Part shown: positions 1 through 5,388 of the stretch, piece by piece | Position numbering within the stretch: the stretch's first letter is position 1 | Layout: each line of letters starts with the position of its first letter | DNA from: an uncultured Lachnospiraceae bacterium | GTDB taxonomy: Bacteria > Bacillota > Clostridia > Lachnospirales > Lachnospiraceae | Direction of reading: 5' to 3' | NCBI GenBank assembly: GCA_902803745.1 | Contig: CADCRB010000318.1 | Coordinates: 1-5,388 of the forward strand | Length of the DNA: 5,388 bases | Notes under the pieces: model-generated | Seen by the model: the letters and a program-made list of their open reading frames with translations, nothing else | The model's database searches: none | What the model was told of the DNA's origin: nothing | Position numbers and translations under genes: made by a program

Positions 1-1185
1 ACAAACAGGGGTGGAATGAAGACCGGCCCTGCAACTGTAATAGGCATAATCGGCATCGTGGTCATCACCGCTCTCGGCCTTAAGGTCGGCTTCGCGATGG
101 GAAGGACGGCATGGATCGTATTCATCGGTATCTATATCGCGGTAGCTTCACTGATACCGGTATGGATCATGCTCCAGCCCCGTGATTATCTTTCATCATT
201 CCTTCTTTATGCCATGATGGCCATAGCTGTGTTTGGTATCCTGTTCTCTGCATTTTCCGGAACAGCTACATTCCAGCTCCCCGCATTCACAGGATTCAAG
301 AATGAGAAGCTTGGATTCATGTTCCCGGCACTTTTCATCACTGTGGCCTGTGGTGCTTGCTCGGGATTCCATTCACTTATCTCTACAGGTACATCTTCAA
401 AGCAGATAGCAAACGAGGCTCATGCAAAGCCTATAGGCTACGGTTCAATGCTTATCGAGTCTGCTCTCGGAGTTATCTCACTGATATCTGTCGGAATGGT
501 ATTTTCAAAGTTCACCAACGGTGACTTCGGTTCACCTTCGGCAGCTTTCGGAGCAGGTATCGCTACAATGTTCGGTCCTGAGGGCTCGACACAGTACAAC
601 GTTATCGCAGCGCTCCTTACGCTTGCGGTTTCAGTGTTTGCTCTGACATCTCTTGACTCGGCTACGAGGCTTTCAAGATTCATGTTCTCAGAGCTTTTCC
701 TTAAGGAGAACGAGTCTTCATATAAGGATGCCAGCGGAGTACGTAAGTTCCTTGCTCATCCGCTTACAGGTACGCTCTTCATGGTCATAATCGGATGCGT
801 ATTCGGCGGATACAGCCTTAATGAGATATGGGCGCTTTTCGGTGCAGCCAACCAGCTTCTTGCAGGTATCGCACTTCTCGCGGTATGCTGCTGGCTCGGT
901 GAGGTCGGAAAGAACAACAAGATGTTCTACATCCCGATGGTATTCATGCTCTGCGCTACACTTACAAGCCTTGTTATGAAGGTCATAGCTCAGGTTAAGG
1001 ATGTGGCAGGCAATGTATCAGTCAACAAGGCTCTTGAGGCAGGTACTTCAGTAGGCCGTGCGGCATTCGGCGTATGGTTCCAGCTCATCTTTGCTGCAGC
1101 TATGATAGTGCTTGCAGTTATCCTTGTATTTGAGGCAGTAGCTGCATTCAAAAAGCAGGCTGAGAATAAAGCGAAAAAAGCCTGA
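1..1185 (+). CDS. cstA: CstA-family carbon starvation / peptide (or pyruvate) transporter, 5'-truncated by the window edge
   Basis: This is an integral-membrane transporter of the CstA/BtsT family, whose characterised members take up peptides (CstA) or pyruvate (BtsT) when carbon is scarce. The reading frame is open from base 1, with five codons before the first ATG at 16, so that ATG is internal and the true start lies upstream. The visible 394 residues are the C-terminal part; family members are roughly 480-700 aa. Seen directly, numbering from the ATG at 16: the family signature LQPRDYLSSFLLY near residues 53-65, a GFHSLISTGTSSKQ segment near 117-130 followed by IGYGSMLIE, then LDSATRLSRFMFSELF near 214-229 at the start of the C-terminal five-helix domain. 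There are about nine or ten hydrophobic segments and a Lys-rich tail. Codon use is strongly biased (27 of 33 Phe codons are TTC), suggesting high expression. A terminator follows closely. The family is secure; peptide versus pyruvate cannot be decided from sequence. Confidence 0.93.
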   Translation, partial: TNRGGMKTGPATVIGIIGIVVITALGLKVGFAMGRTAWIVFIGIYIAVASLIPVWIMLQPRDYLSSFLLYAMMAIAVFGILFSAFSGTATFQLPAFTGFKNEKLGFMFPALFITVACGACSGFHSLISTGTSSKQIANEAHAKPIGYGSMLIESALGVISLISVGMVFSKFTNGDFGSPSAAFGAGIATMFGPEGSTQYNVIAALLTLAVSVFALTSLDSATRLSRFMFSELFLKENESSYKDASGVRKFLAHPLTGTLFMVIIGCVFGGYSLNEIWALFGAANQLLAGIALLAVCCWLGEVGKNNKMFYIPMVFMLCATLTSLVMKVIAQVKDVAGNVSVNKALEAGTSVGRAAFGVWFQLIFAAAMIVLAVILVFEAVAAFKKQAENKAKKA

Positions 1186-1210
1186 TCTTTGACAAAAACG
1201 ATAAGATTGG

Positions 1211-1240
1211 AAAGGCTGCCGGAAAACGGCAGCCTTTTTT
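1211..1240 (+). terminator. Rho-independent terminator of the cstA transcript
   Basis: A perfect 11-bp stem (1211-1221 with 1227-1237, core GGCTGCCG/CGGCAGCC) closes a GAAAA loop and runs into six T residues (1235-1240). It lies 26 bp after the cstA stop codon. The T-tract is on the plus-strand side only; the other strand has just three T, so it mainly ends rightward transcription. Confidence 0.95.
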
Positions 1241-1268
1241 GACTCCAAAGCGTATGATATGTTATGAT
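1239..1268 (+). promoter_or_regulatory. Probable sigma-A promoter for the DUF1858-DUF6106 gene pair
   Basis: The -35 box TTGACT (1239-1244) and -10 box TATGAT (1263-1268) each match the consensus at five of six positions and are 18 bp apart. The -35 box shares two bases with the T-tract of the cstA terminator. Transcription would start near 1275, giving a leader of about 60 nt before the ATG at 1336, which is preceded by AAAGGAG (1319-1325). This is a sequence match only. Confidence 0.6.
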
Positions 1269-1335
1269 TAGTTCTTGATTTTCTGATGAAGATTTAGGAT
1301 CGTAAAATGGAGATTTATAAAGGAGTTTCATTATA

Positions 1336-1584
1336 ATGGAAGAGACAAATGGAGTAAAAATAACCAAGGACATGTTAATAGGTGATATCCTTCGTGCTTA
1401 TCCTCAGTCGATGTATGCCCTGATGGAATGCGGAATGGGCTGTATAGGATGTCCTGCTTCACAGGCAGAGTCTGTTGCGGATGCGGCAATGGTGCATGGG
1501 CTTGACGGAGACGATATAGTGAAATATCTGAATGAATATATCGAAGCTTCGCAGAAAGAAGCAAAGTCAGAGGCGGAAGGATAA
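1336..1584 (+). CDS. DUF1858 / hybrid-cluster-protein-associated disulfide domain protein
   Basis: This 82-aa soluble protein consists almost wholly of a DUF1858 domain (residues about 8-72), the small helical module often found beside or fused to hybrid cluster protein and related redox or nitrosative-stress proteins. The diagnostic motif CGMGCIGCPASQAES is present at residues 32-46, with Cys32, Cys36 and Cys39; Cys36 and Cys39 form the CxxC pair thought to be redox-active. The preceding segment (IGDILRAYPQS, 15-25) also fits the family. A Shine-Dalgarno AAAGGAG sits 10 nt before the ATG. The C-terminal tail is short, charged and rich in Glu and Lys. The next gene starts on the base after its stop, so the two are translationally linked. 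No hybrid cluster protein gene lies in the window. Exact function is unknown; a role as a small thiol switch or metal-binding partner is inference. Confidence 0.9.
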   Translation: MEETNGVKITKDMLIGDILRAYPQSMYALMECGMGCIGCPASQAESVADAAMVHGLDGDDIVKYLNEYIEASQKEAKSEAEG

Positions 1585-1587
1585 TTG
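1571..1587 (+). promoter_or_regulatory. Ribosome site and TTG start abutting the previous stop
   Basis: The purine-rich run AGGCGGAAGG (1571-1580) lies at the end of the DUF1858 gene, followed by its TAA stop (1582-1584) and at once by TTG (1585-1587). The first in-frame ATG is codon 50, inside the second membrane helix, so it cannot be the start. The TTG start keeps the family-like N-terminus (MEDRYAECLVAR). Confidence 0.65.
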
Positions 1588-2088
1588 GAAGATCGGTATG
1601 CCGAGTGCCTGGTTGCCAGGAACCCCAGGCCATATGATACTTTGGTGAGGGGGGCTGTCTGGGGATTGACAGCGCTTTTTCTCATCGCCGGATTATTATT
1701 GAATTTTATTTTTCTGGCTGGATTCGTTGCGATGATCCTTGTTGTGATCTTTTGTCTGCCAAGACTGTCTGTCGAGTATGAGTATCTTTATGTTTCAAGA
1801 TCCATAGAGATCGACAGTATTTTTTCAAAGGAAAAAAGAAAAAGGACCGCCGAATATGATCTGGAACAGATGGAGATCTTTGCCGCTGAGGGTGCTTATC
1901 AGCTGGATGAATATAAGAATATGAAGACAGTGGACAGGGATTATACCTCAGGCGGGGAAGGCATAAAGGCCTGGATCCTCATAGTCCGGAGCGGACAGGA
2001 TATTCACAGGGTCAGGCTTGAACCGAATGATGAATTCGTGAAAACCGTGAGATCGGTCTATCCGAGGAAGGTGTTCGGGACAATATAA
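1585..2088 (+). CDS. DUF6106-like small membrane protein of unknown function
   Basis: This 167-aa protein begins at TTG, directly after the DUF1858 stop. Its layout is a short N-terminal segment (MEDRYAECLVAR), two closely spaced hydrophobic helices (about 23-40 and 42-59) forming a hairpin, then a cytoplasmic-looking domain of about 105 residues. That domain carries VEYEYLYV (63-70), IDSIFSKEKRKR (76-87), a Tyr-rich QLDEYKNM stretch (106-113) and a terminal PRKVFG. This pattern matches what I remember of DUF6106, a family of unknown function seen mainly in Lachnospiraceae; I could not search to confirm. The soluble part alternates strand-like stretches with charged turns, somewhat like a membrane-anchored PH-like fold, but that is speculation. 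It is co-transcribed and probably translationally coupled with the DUF1858 gene. No enzymatic motif is visible. Confidence 0.75.
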   Translation: MEDRYAECLVARNPRPYDTLVRGAVWGLTALFLIAGLLLNFIFLAGFVAMILVVIFCLPRLSVEYEYLYVSRSIEIDSIFSKEKRKRTAEYDLEQMEIFAAEGAYQLDEYKNMKTVDRDYTSGGEGIKAWILIVRSGQDIHRVRLEPNDEFVKTVRSVYPRKVFGTI

Positions 2089-2111
2089 AGCTGGTATATT
2101 TTTGAATCCTG

Positions 2112-2120
2112 TGCTATAGT
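2112..2120 (+). promoter_or_regulatory. Probable extended -10 promoter for guaB
   Basis: TG at 2112-2113, one spacer base, then TATAGT (2115-2120) forms an extended -10 element. The matching -35 position (about 2092-2097, TGGTAT) is poor, as is common for extended -10 promoters. Transcription would start near 2127, leaving a leader of about 95 nt before guaB. Read-through from the gene pair upstream is also possible because no terminator separates them. Confidence 0.5.
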
Positions 2121-2194
2121 ATTGGACAATTATAAACTGCGATGGATGTGATCGGCATCAGGACTCCAACAGTGGGATGTTATAAGCTGGCAGA

Positions 2195-2216
2195 CGCCTT
2201 ATGCCAAAGGAGGGCG
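2195..2216 (+). promoter_or_regulatory. guaB ribosome site, partly inside a predicted hairpin
   Basis: AAAGGAGGG (2206-2214) is a near-perfect Shine-Dalgarno with 7 nt to the ATG at 2222. It decides the start against the in-frame ATG at 2201, which lies upstream of this site and would add seven residues (MPKEGAK) absent from the family. CGCCTT (2195-2200) can pair with AGGGCG (2211-2216, one G-U pair) around a 10-nt loop, hiding the 3' half of the site. Whether this folds or regulates is not known. Confidence 0.7.
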
Positions 2217-2221
2217 CAAAA

Positions 2222-3679
2222 ATGAGCAGAATAATCGGAGACGGCATCACTTTTGATGATGTACTGTTGGTTCCATCTTATTCGGAGGTCATACCCAATC
2301 AGGTAGATATCTCTACTAATCTCACAAAGAGCATAAAACTGAATATACCGCTGATGAGCGCAGGCATGGATACGGTGACGGAAAATCGTATGGCCATAGC
2401 AATGGCAAGGCAGGGAGGTATCGGTATTATTCATAAGAATATGTCGATAGAGGCTCAGGCGGATGAAGTTGATAAGGTGAAAAGATCCGAAAACGGGGTC
2501 ATAACGGATCCGTTTTCGTTATCTCCGGATCACACGCTTGAGGATGCAGACAATCTAATGGGAAAGTTCAGGATATCGGGAGTCCCGGTCACGGAGGGAA
2601 GAAAACTCGTTGGTATCATCACAAACAGAGATCTTAAATTCGAGACTGATTTCACACAAAAAATAAGAGACCGTATGACTAAGGATAACCTCGTTACGGC
2701 AAAGGAAGGCATCACGCTGGAGGAGGCAAGGAGGATCCTTGCCGATGCAAGGAAGGAGAAGCTACCTATAGTAGATGACGAGGGAAACCTTAAGGGACTT
2801 ATTACAATAAAGGATATCGAAAAGCAGATCAAATATCCGAATTCTGCAAAGGATGAAAAGGGCAGACTGCTCTGCGGAGCGGGAGTAGGAATAACCGCAA
2901 ATGTTCTTGAGCGCGTGGAGGCTTTGGTCAAGGCAAAGGTAGACTGTATTGTCCTGGACAGCGCGCATGGTCACTCTGCAAATGTGATAAACTGTCTCAG
3001 AATGATAAAGGACGCTTATCCGGAGCTTCAGGTCATAGCCGGGAACGTGGCTACAGGTGAGGCCTGTGAAGATCTGATCAAGGCAGGTGCAGATGCTGTT
3101 AAGGTGGGTATAGGACCCGGCTCGATCTGTACGACCCGTGTGGTAGCCGGAATCGGCGTCCCGCAGATAACTGCTATAATGAACTGCTATGAGGAGGCAA
3201 AGAAATATGATGTTCCGATCATAGCGGACGGAGGAATAAAGTATTCGGGCGATATTACGAAGGCGATAGCAGCAGGAGGTTCGGTCACCATGATGGGATC
3301 GATGTTTGCCGGATGCGACGAAGCTCCGGGCGATTTCGAGCTGTTTCAGGGACGTAAATACAAGGTGTACAGAGGCATGGGCAGTATCTCTGCCATGGAG
3401 AACGGAAGTAAGGACAGGTACTTCCAGGAAGGCGCCAAGAAGCTTGTGCCTGAGGGAGTCGAGGGACGTGTTGCCTACAAGGGCTCCGTGGAGGATACGG
3501 TCTATCAGCTTATCGGAGGTCTTCGTTCGGGAATGGGCTACTGTGGCGCCGAAAGTATAGCAAAGCTTCATGAGACGGGGAGATTTATGAAGATCTCCAG
3601 CGCTTCACTGAAGGAGAGCCATCCTCACGACATTCACATCACCAAGGAAGCACCTAACTATGCGGTGGATGATAATTAA
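2222..3679 (+). CDS. guaB: Inosine-5'-monophosphate dehydrogenase (IMPDH)
   Basis: This cytosolic enzyme oxidises IMP to XMP with NAD+, the first committed and rate-limiting step from IMP to GMP. It is 485 aa, the usual bacterial length. The order is: N-terminal barrel segment (FDDVLLVPSYS at 11-21, SAGMDTVTE at 46-54), two CBS domains inserted at about 95-205, then the rest of the TIM barrel. Visible active-site parts are GIGPGSICTTR (296-306) with catalytic Cys303, the phosphate/IMP-binding ADGGIKYSGD (335-344) with Asp336, and the mobile flap with Arg399-Tyr400 in SKDRYFQ. The C-terminus has the typical SHPHDIHITKEAPNY. Nothing essential is missing. CBS domains in this family commonly bind purine nucleotides (ATP, GTP, ppGpp) and tune activity. 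It probably has its own promoter, and a permease-like gene begins three bases after its stop. Confidence 0.98.
   Translation: MSRIIGDGITFDDVLLVPSYSEVIPNQVDISTNLTKSIKLNIPLMSAGMDTVTENRMAIAMARQGGIGIIHKNMSIEAQADEVDKVKRSENGVITDPFSLSPDHTLEDADNLMGKFRISGVPVTEGRKLVGIITNRDLKFETDFTQKIRDRMTKDNLVTAKEGITLEEARRILADARKEKLPIVDDEGNLKGLITIKDIEKQIKYPNSAKDEKGRLLCGAGVGITANVLERVEALVKAKVDCIVLDSAHGHSANVINCLRMIKDAYPELQVIAGNVATGEACEDLIKAGADAVKVGIGPGSICTTRVVAGIGVPQITAIMNCYEEAKKYDVPIIADGGIKYSGDITKAIAAGGSVTMMGSMFAGCDEAPGDFELFQGRKYKVYRGMGSISAMENGSKDRYFQEGAKKLVPEGVEGRVAYKGSVEDTVYQLIGGLRSGMGYCGAESIAKLHETGRFMKISSASLKESHPHDIHITKEAPNYAVDDN
2488..2518 (+). repeat. Perfect 9-bp inverted repeat inside guaB
   Basis: CGAAAACGG (2488-2496) and CCGTTTTCG (2510-2518) are exact reverse complements around 13 bases. 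One further G-U pair could form inside the arms. The mRNA hairpin would fall on codons 89-99, the junction between the first barrel segment and the CBS insert. No T-run follows, so it is not a classical terminator. Confidence 0.6.
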
Positions 3680-3682
3680 GAG

Positions 3683-4498
3683 ATGATCCGTTATATATGG
3701 ACAGAGTTTATAAGGGCTGTAAAGTCTAAATACTATATTAAGATCATAATTGCCATAGCTGCGGTTTCTGTACTGGCAAATCTGGCTATGATCGCATTCA
3801 GGGACTATGTGTACGGTACCAATGATGGTACTTACGGCTATAATCTGATCATGTTTGCAGGGGGATTCTTCTGGCTTCCGTATTATACGACCATATTTAT
3901 TTCGGATATGGTATTCGGAGAGAATTATCCTGATCCGTTCATTAAGGACAGGATCACTAAAAGACTTAGAAGACCCCAGCTTTATCTGGGAAAGCTTTTT
4001 GCTACATGGCTTTGCCTTTTTCTGATAGTGGTAATGGCTTTCGTTATTTTCATAGGTATTTCTACTGTATTTCAGCTTTCAACTGGAACACTTTCTTTGG
4101 AAATAGTACAGGATTTTGCGGTGAATATATCCTGCGCTTTTCCTCTTTTTATGGCAGGGTGCTCACTTGGATTGATGTGTCTTTTTGCTTTTGAGAAAAA
4201 GCTAAGGGCTTTTATTGTTTTCTGGGTACTTACTGTGGTTCTTCCAAGGATAGTCATGGGGCTCGGTGCAGAACCCTTGAGTATAAGTGTATTTAAGTTT
4301 ATCAAGGATAAGATACTGCTTACTCCCCAGTTTACTACGTTACAGTTTTTTGCGTCCAGAAACGTACCGCAGATATTGATCTCAAGTTCGGTTTACATAA
4401 TTTTATCAACCCTTATTGGAGGGTTAACATTCTGCAGGAAGCGTATCGATAATCTTCCGGCAGATGCCGGTTCCAGAAAAAGAAACGAGAGTCAATAA
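3683..4498 (+). CDS. Six-helix membrane protein, ABC-2 permease-like, without adjacent ATPase
   Basis: I recognise only the general type of this 271-aa protein. Six hydrophobic segments are visible at about 18-38, 52-75, 104-127, 148-170, 174-193 and 231-250, with a cytoplasmic N-terminus and a charged C-terminal tail. Between helices 2 and 3 lies a basic loop (RITKRLRRPQLYLGKL, 90-105) that resembles the coupling region of ABC-2 exporter permeases, where a G-T/R-P-rich stretch precedes a GK at the next helix. No Walker A or ABC signature gene is visible on either side. The ATG lies three bases after the guaB stop, in the same frame, and has no good Shine-Dalgarno (GGTGGA at 3664-3669 is 13 nt away), so translation may depend on ribosomes finishing guaB. 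Phe codons are 17 TTT to 9 TTC, the reverse of cstA, which suggests low expression or a different history. Substrate unknown; it may equally be an uncharacterised non-ABC membrane protein. Confidence 0.55.
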   Translation: MIRYIWTEFIRAVKSKYYIKIIIAIAAVSVLANLAMIAFRDYVYGTNDGTYGYNLIMFAGGFFWLPYYTTIFISDMVFGENYPDPFIKDRITKRLRRPQLYLGKLFATWLCLFLIVVMAFVIFIGISTVFQLSTGTLSLEIVQDFAVNISCAFPLFMAGCSLGLMCLFAFEKKLRAFIVFWVLTVVLPRIVMGLGAEPLSISVFKFIKDKILLTPQFTTLQFFASRNVPQILISSSVYIILSTLIGGLTFCRKRIDNLPADAGSRKRNESQ

Positions 4499-4550
4499 AT
4501 CAATAATCTATAGTAATATGGATACATTATGGATTCGAAGTGCTGAAAAT

Positions 4551-4567
4551 AAGGAAATGAACGGATG
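4551..4567 (+). promoter_or_regulatory. Ribosome site and start of the methionine aminopeptidase gene
   Basis: AAGGA (4551-4555) stands 9 nt before the ATG at 4565. An earlier ATG (4557) is out of frame, only one base from the AAGGA, and stops after three codons. Starting at 4565 places the SEC-C motif at residues 9-21, as is usual for this subfamily. The 66-bp gap before the gene (4499-4564) shows no terminator and no convincing promoter, so read-through from upstream is likely. Confidence 0.75.
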
Positions 4568-5388
4568 ATACTTGGAAGAAACAGTCAGTGCTGGTGTGGC
4601 AGCGGGCTGAAATATAAGAACTGCCACGAGGAATTTGATCAGAAGATAGACGATTTCAGACGCCGCGGATATAAGGTGCCGGGTCATGAACTGATAAAGA
4701 CCCCTGAGCAGATCAGTGGATGTAAGGCAGCAGCAGTGATCAATATGGCTTGTCTTGATTATGTGGGTGAGCATATCAGAGAGGGGATATCGACCCAGGA
4801 TATTGATGACTGGGTAGCGAAGATTACCCGTGATATGGGAGGGATACCGGCGACTTTAGGCTACGAAGGCTTCCCGAAGAGTGTGTGTACCTCCGTTAAT
4901 TCCCAGGTGTGCCACGGGATACCATCCGAGGAGGATATACTTTGCGACGGCGATATCATTAACGTAGACTGTACAACCATACTTAACGGATATTATGCAG
5001 ACAGCTCCAGAATGTTTATCATTGGTGATGCAGAGCCTGAAGCGAAGAAGCTGGTTGATGATGTCCACGAGGCCGTGAATGTGGGACTTAAGGCAGTAAA
5101 ACCTTGGAAAACACTGGGAGATATGGGATCAGCCGTGAATGCCTTTTGCAAATCAAAGGGATATTCCGTTGTAAGGGAGATCGGAGGACATGGCGTAGGT
5201 CTTGATTTCCATGAAGAGCCCTGGGTCAGCTATGTTACGGAGCCAAATACGGAGATGGTAATGGCTCCGGGACTTATGTTTACTATAGAGCCTATGGTCA
5301 ATATGGGAAAACCGGACATCTTCATTGATGCGGAGAATGACTGGACAGTATATACTGATGATGACAGTCTGTCAGCCCAGTGGGAGGT
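4565..5388 (+). CDS. map: Type I methionine aminopeptidase with N-terminal SEC-C motif, 3'-truncated by the window edge
   Basis: This metalloprotease removes the initiator methionine from nascent proteins in the cytosol. The window holds 274 complete codons and the frame is still open at the edge. Residues 9-21 form the SEC-C zinc motif (CWCGSGLKYKNCH: Cys9, Cys11, Cys20, His21), a module that in other proteins binds zinc and contacts SecB or ribosomes; here it probably docks the enzyme at the ribosome. The pita-bread catalytic domain follows. Metal ligands are Asp135, Asp146, His209 and Glu242, with Glu274 (in SAQWE) as the fifth, encoded by the last whole codon of the window. His117 and His216 match the E. 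coli substrate-side histidines. Only about 15 residues should be missing (family about 285-295 aa). Spacing of ligands equals E. coli Map with a constant offset of 38, plus one extra residue before Glu274. All catalytic residues are present. Confidence 0.96.
   Translation, partial: MILGRNSQCWCGSGLKYKNCHEEFDQKIDDFRRRGYKVPGHELIKTPEQISGCKAAAVINMACLDYVGEHIREGISTQDIDDWVAKITRDMGGIPATLGYEGFPKSVCTSVNSQVCHGIPSEEDILCDGDIINVDCTTILNGYYADSSRMFIIGDAEPEAKKLVDDVHEAVNVGLKAVKPWKTLGDMGSAVNAFCKSKGYSVVREIGGHGVGLDFHEEPWVSYVTEPNTEMVMAPGLMFTIEPMVNMGKPDIFIDAENDWTVYTDDDSLSAQWE

Noticed and set aside
990..1373. Minus-strand open frames across the end of cstA and the terminator
   Set aside because: They overlap certain plus-strand genes and a terminator, and have no recognisable product or ribosome site.
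2123..2150. Alternative guaB promoter using TTGGAC as -35
   Set aside because: The hexamer at the right distance (GATGTG) is a poor -10; the extended -10 at 2112-2120 is better.
2201..2221. Earlier in-frame ATG for guaB
   Set aside because: It lies upstream of the strong ribosome site and adds residues not seen in IMPDH; the ATG at 2222 has ideal spacing.
2142..2255. Possible 37-codon upstream ORF overlapping the guaB start
   Set aside because: Its ATG has no Shine-Dalgarno and the peptide (Arg-rich end) looks like chance; it merely reads across the leader in another frame.
2762..3571. 269-codon open frame on the minus strand opposite guaB
   Set aside because: It lies entirely antisense to a certain guaB, has no ribosome site, and its translation (many His, Tyr, Ser, Cys) resembles no family. 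It is a codon-bias shadow.
4457..4470. CCGGC-AGAT-GCCGG hairpin near the end of the permease-like gene
   Set aside because: The stem is only 5 bp, lies inside the coding sequence and has no T-tract on either strand, so it is not a terminator.
4499..4564. Promoter-like TATAGT (4509-4514) before map
   Set aside because: There is no -35 box at a workable distance and no TG extension; too weak to call.

Overview
The window looks like a chromosomal housekeeping segment of a mid-GC Firmicute of class Clostridia, most likely family Lachnospiraceae. This is inferred from several signs: strong AGGAGG-type ribosome sites, frequent ATA (Ile) and AGA/AGG (Arg) codons, a SEC-C-tagged methionine aminopeptidase, a DUF1858 (hybrid-cluster-protein-associated) protein, and a small two-helix membrane protein that I recall, without a search, as the Lachnospiraceae-centred DUF6106 family. 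All genes lie on the plus strand.

Region by region: (i) 1-1185 is the C-terminal part of a CstA-family carbon-starvation/peptide (or pyruvate) transporter whose start is outside the window. It ends in a strong intrinsic terminator at 1211-1240. (ii) A good sigma-A-type promoter (1239-1268) starts inside the U-tract of that terminator and should drive a tightly packed pair: a DUF1858 protein with three cysteines (1336-1584) and a DUF6106-like membrane protein (1585-2088) that begins with TTG directly after the preceding stop. (iii) A 133-bp gap carries an extended -10 promoter and a leader whose last hairpin may cover the ribosome site of guaB (2222-3679), the complete IMP dehydrogenase that commits IMP to guanine nucleotide synthesis. 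(iv) Three bases after guaB begins a six-helix, ABC-2-permease-like membrane protein (3683-4498) with no ATPase gene beside it. (v) After 66 bp comes a type I methionine aminopeptidase with an N-terminal SEC-C zinc motif (4565 to past the right edge). It is visible as an open frame running off the window.

There is no stretch over 300 bp without a gene, and I see no tRNA, rRNA, CRISPR array, insertion sequence or phage gene. I do not see an exotic new multi-gene system. The points most worth a second look are the guaB leader, the redox-type small protein coupled to a membrane protein, and the permease-like gene riding behind guaB with distinctly different codon use.
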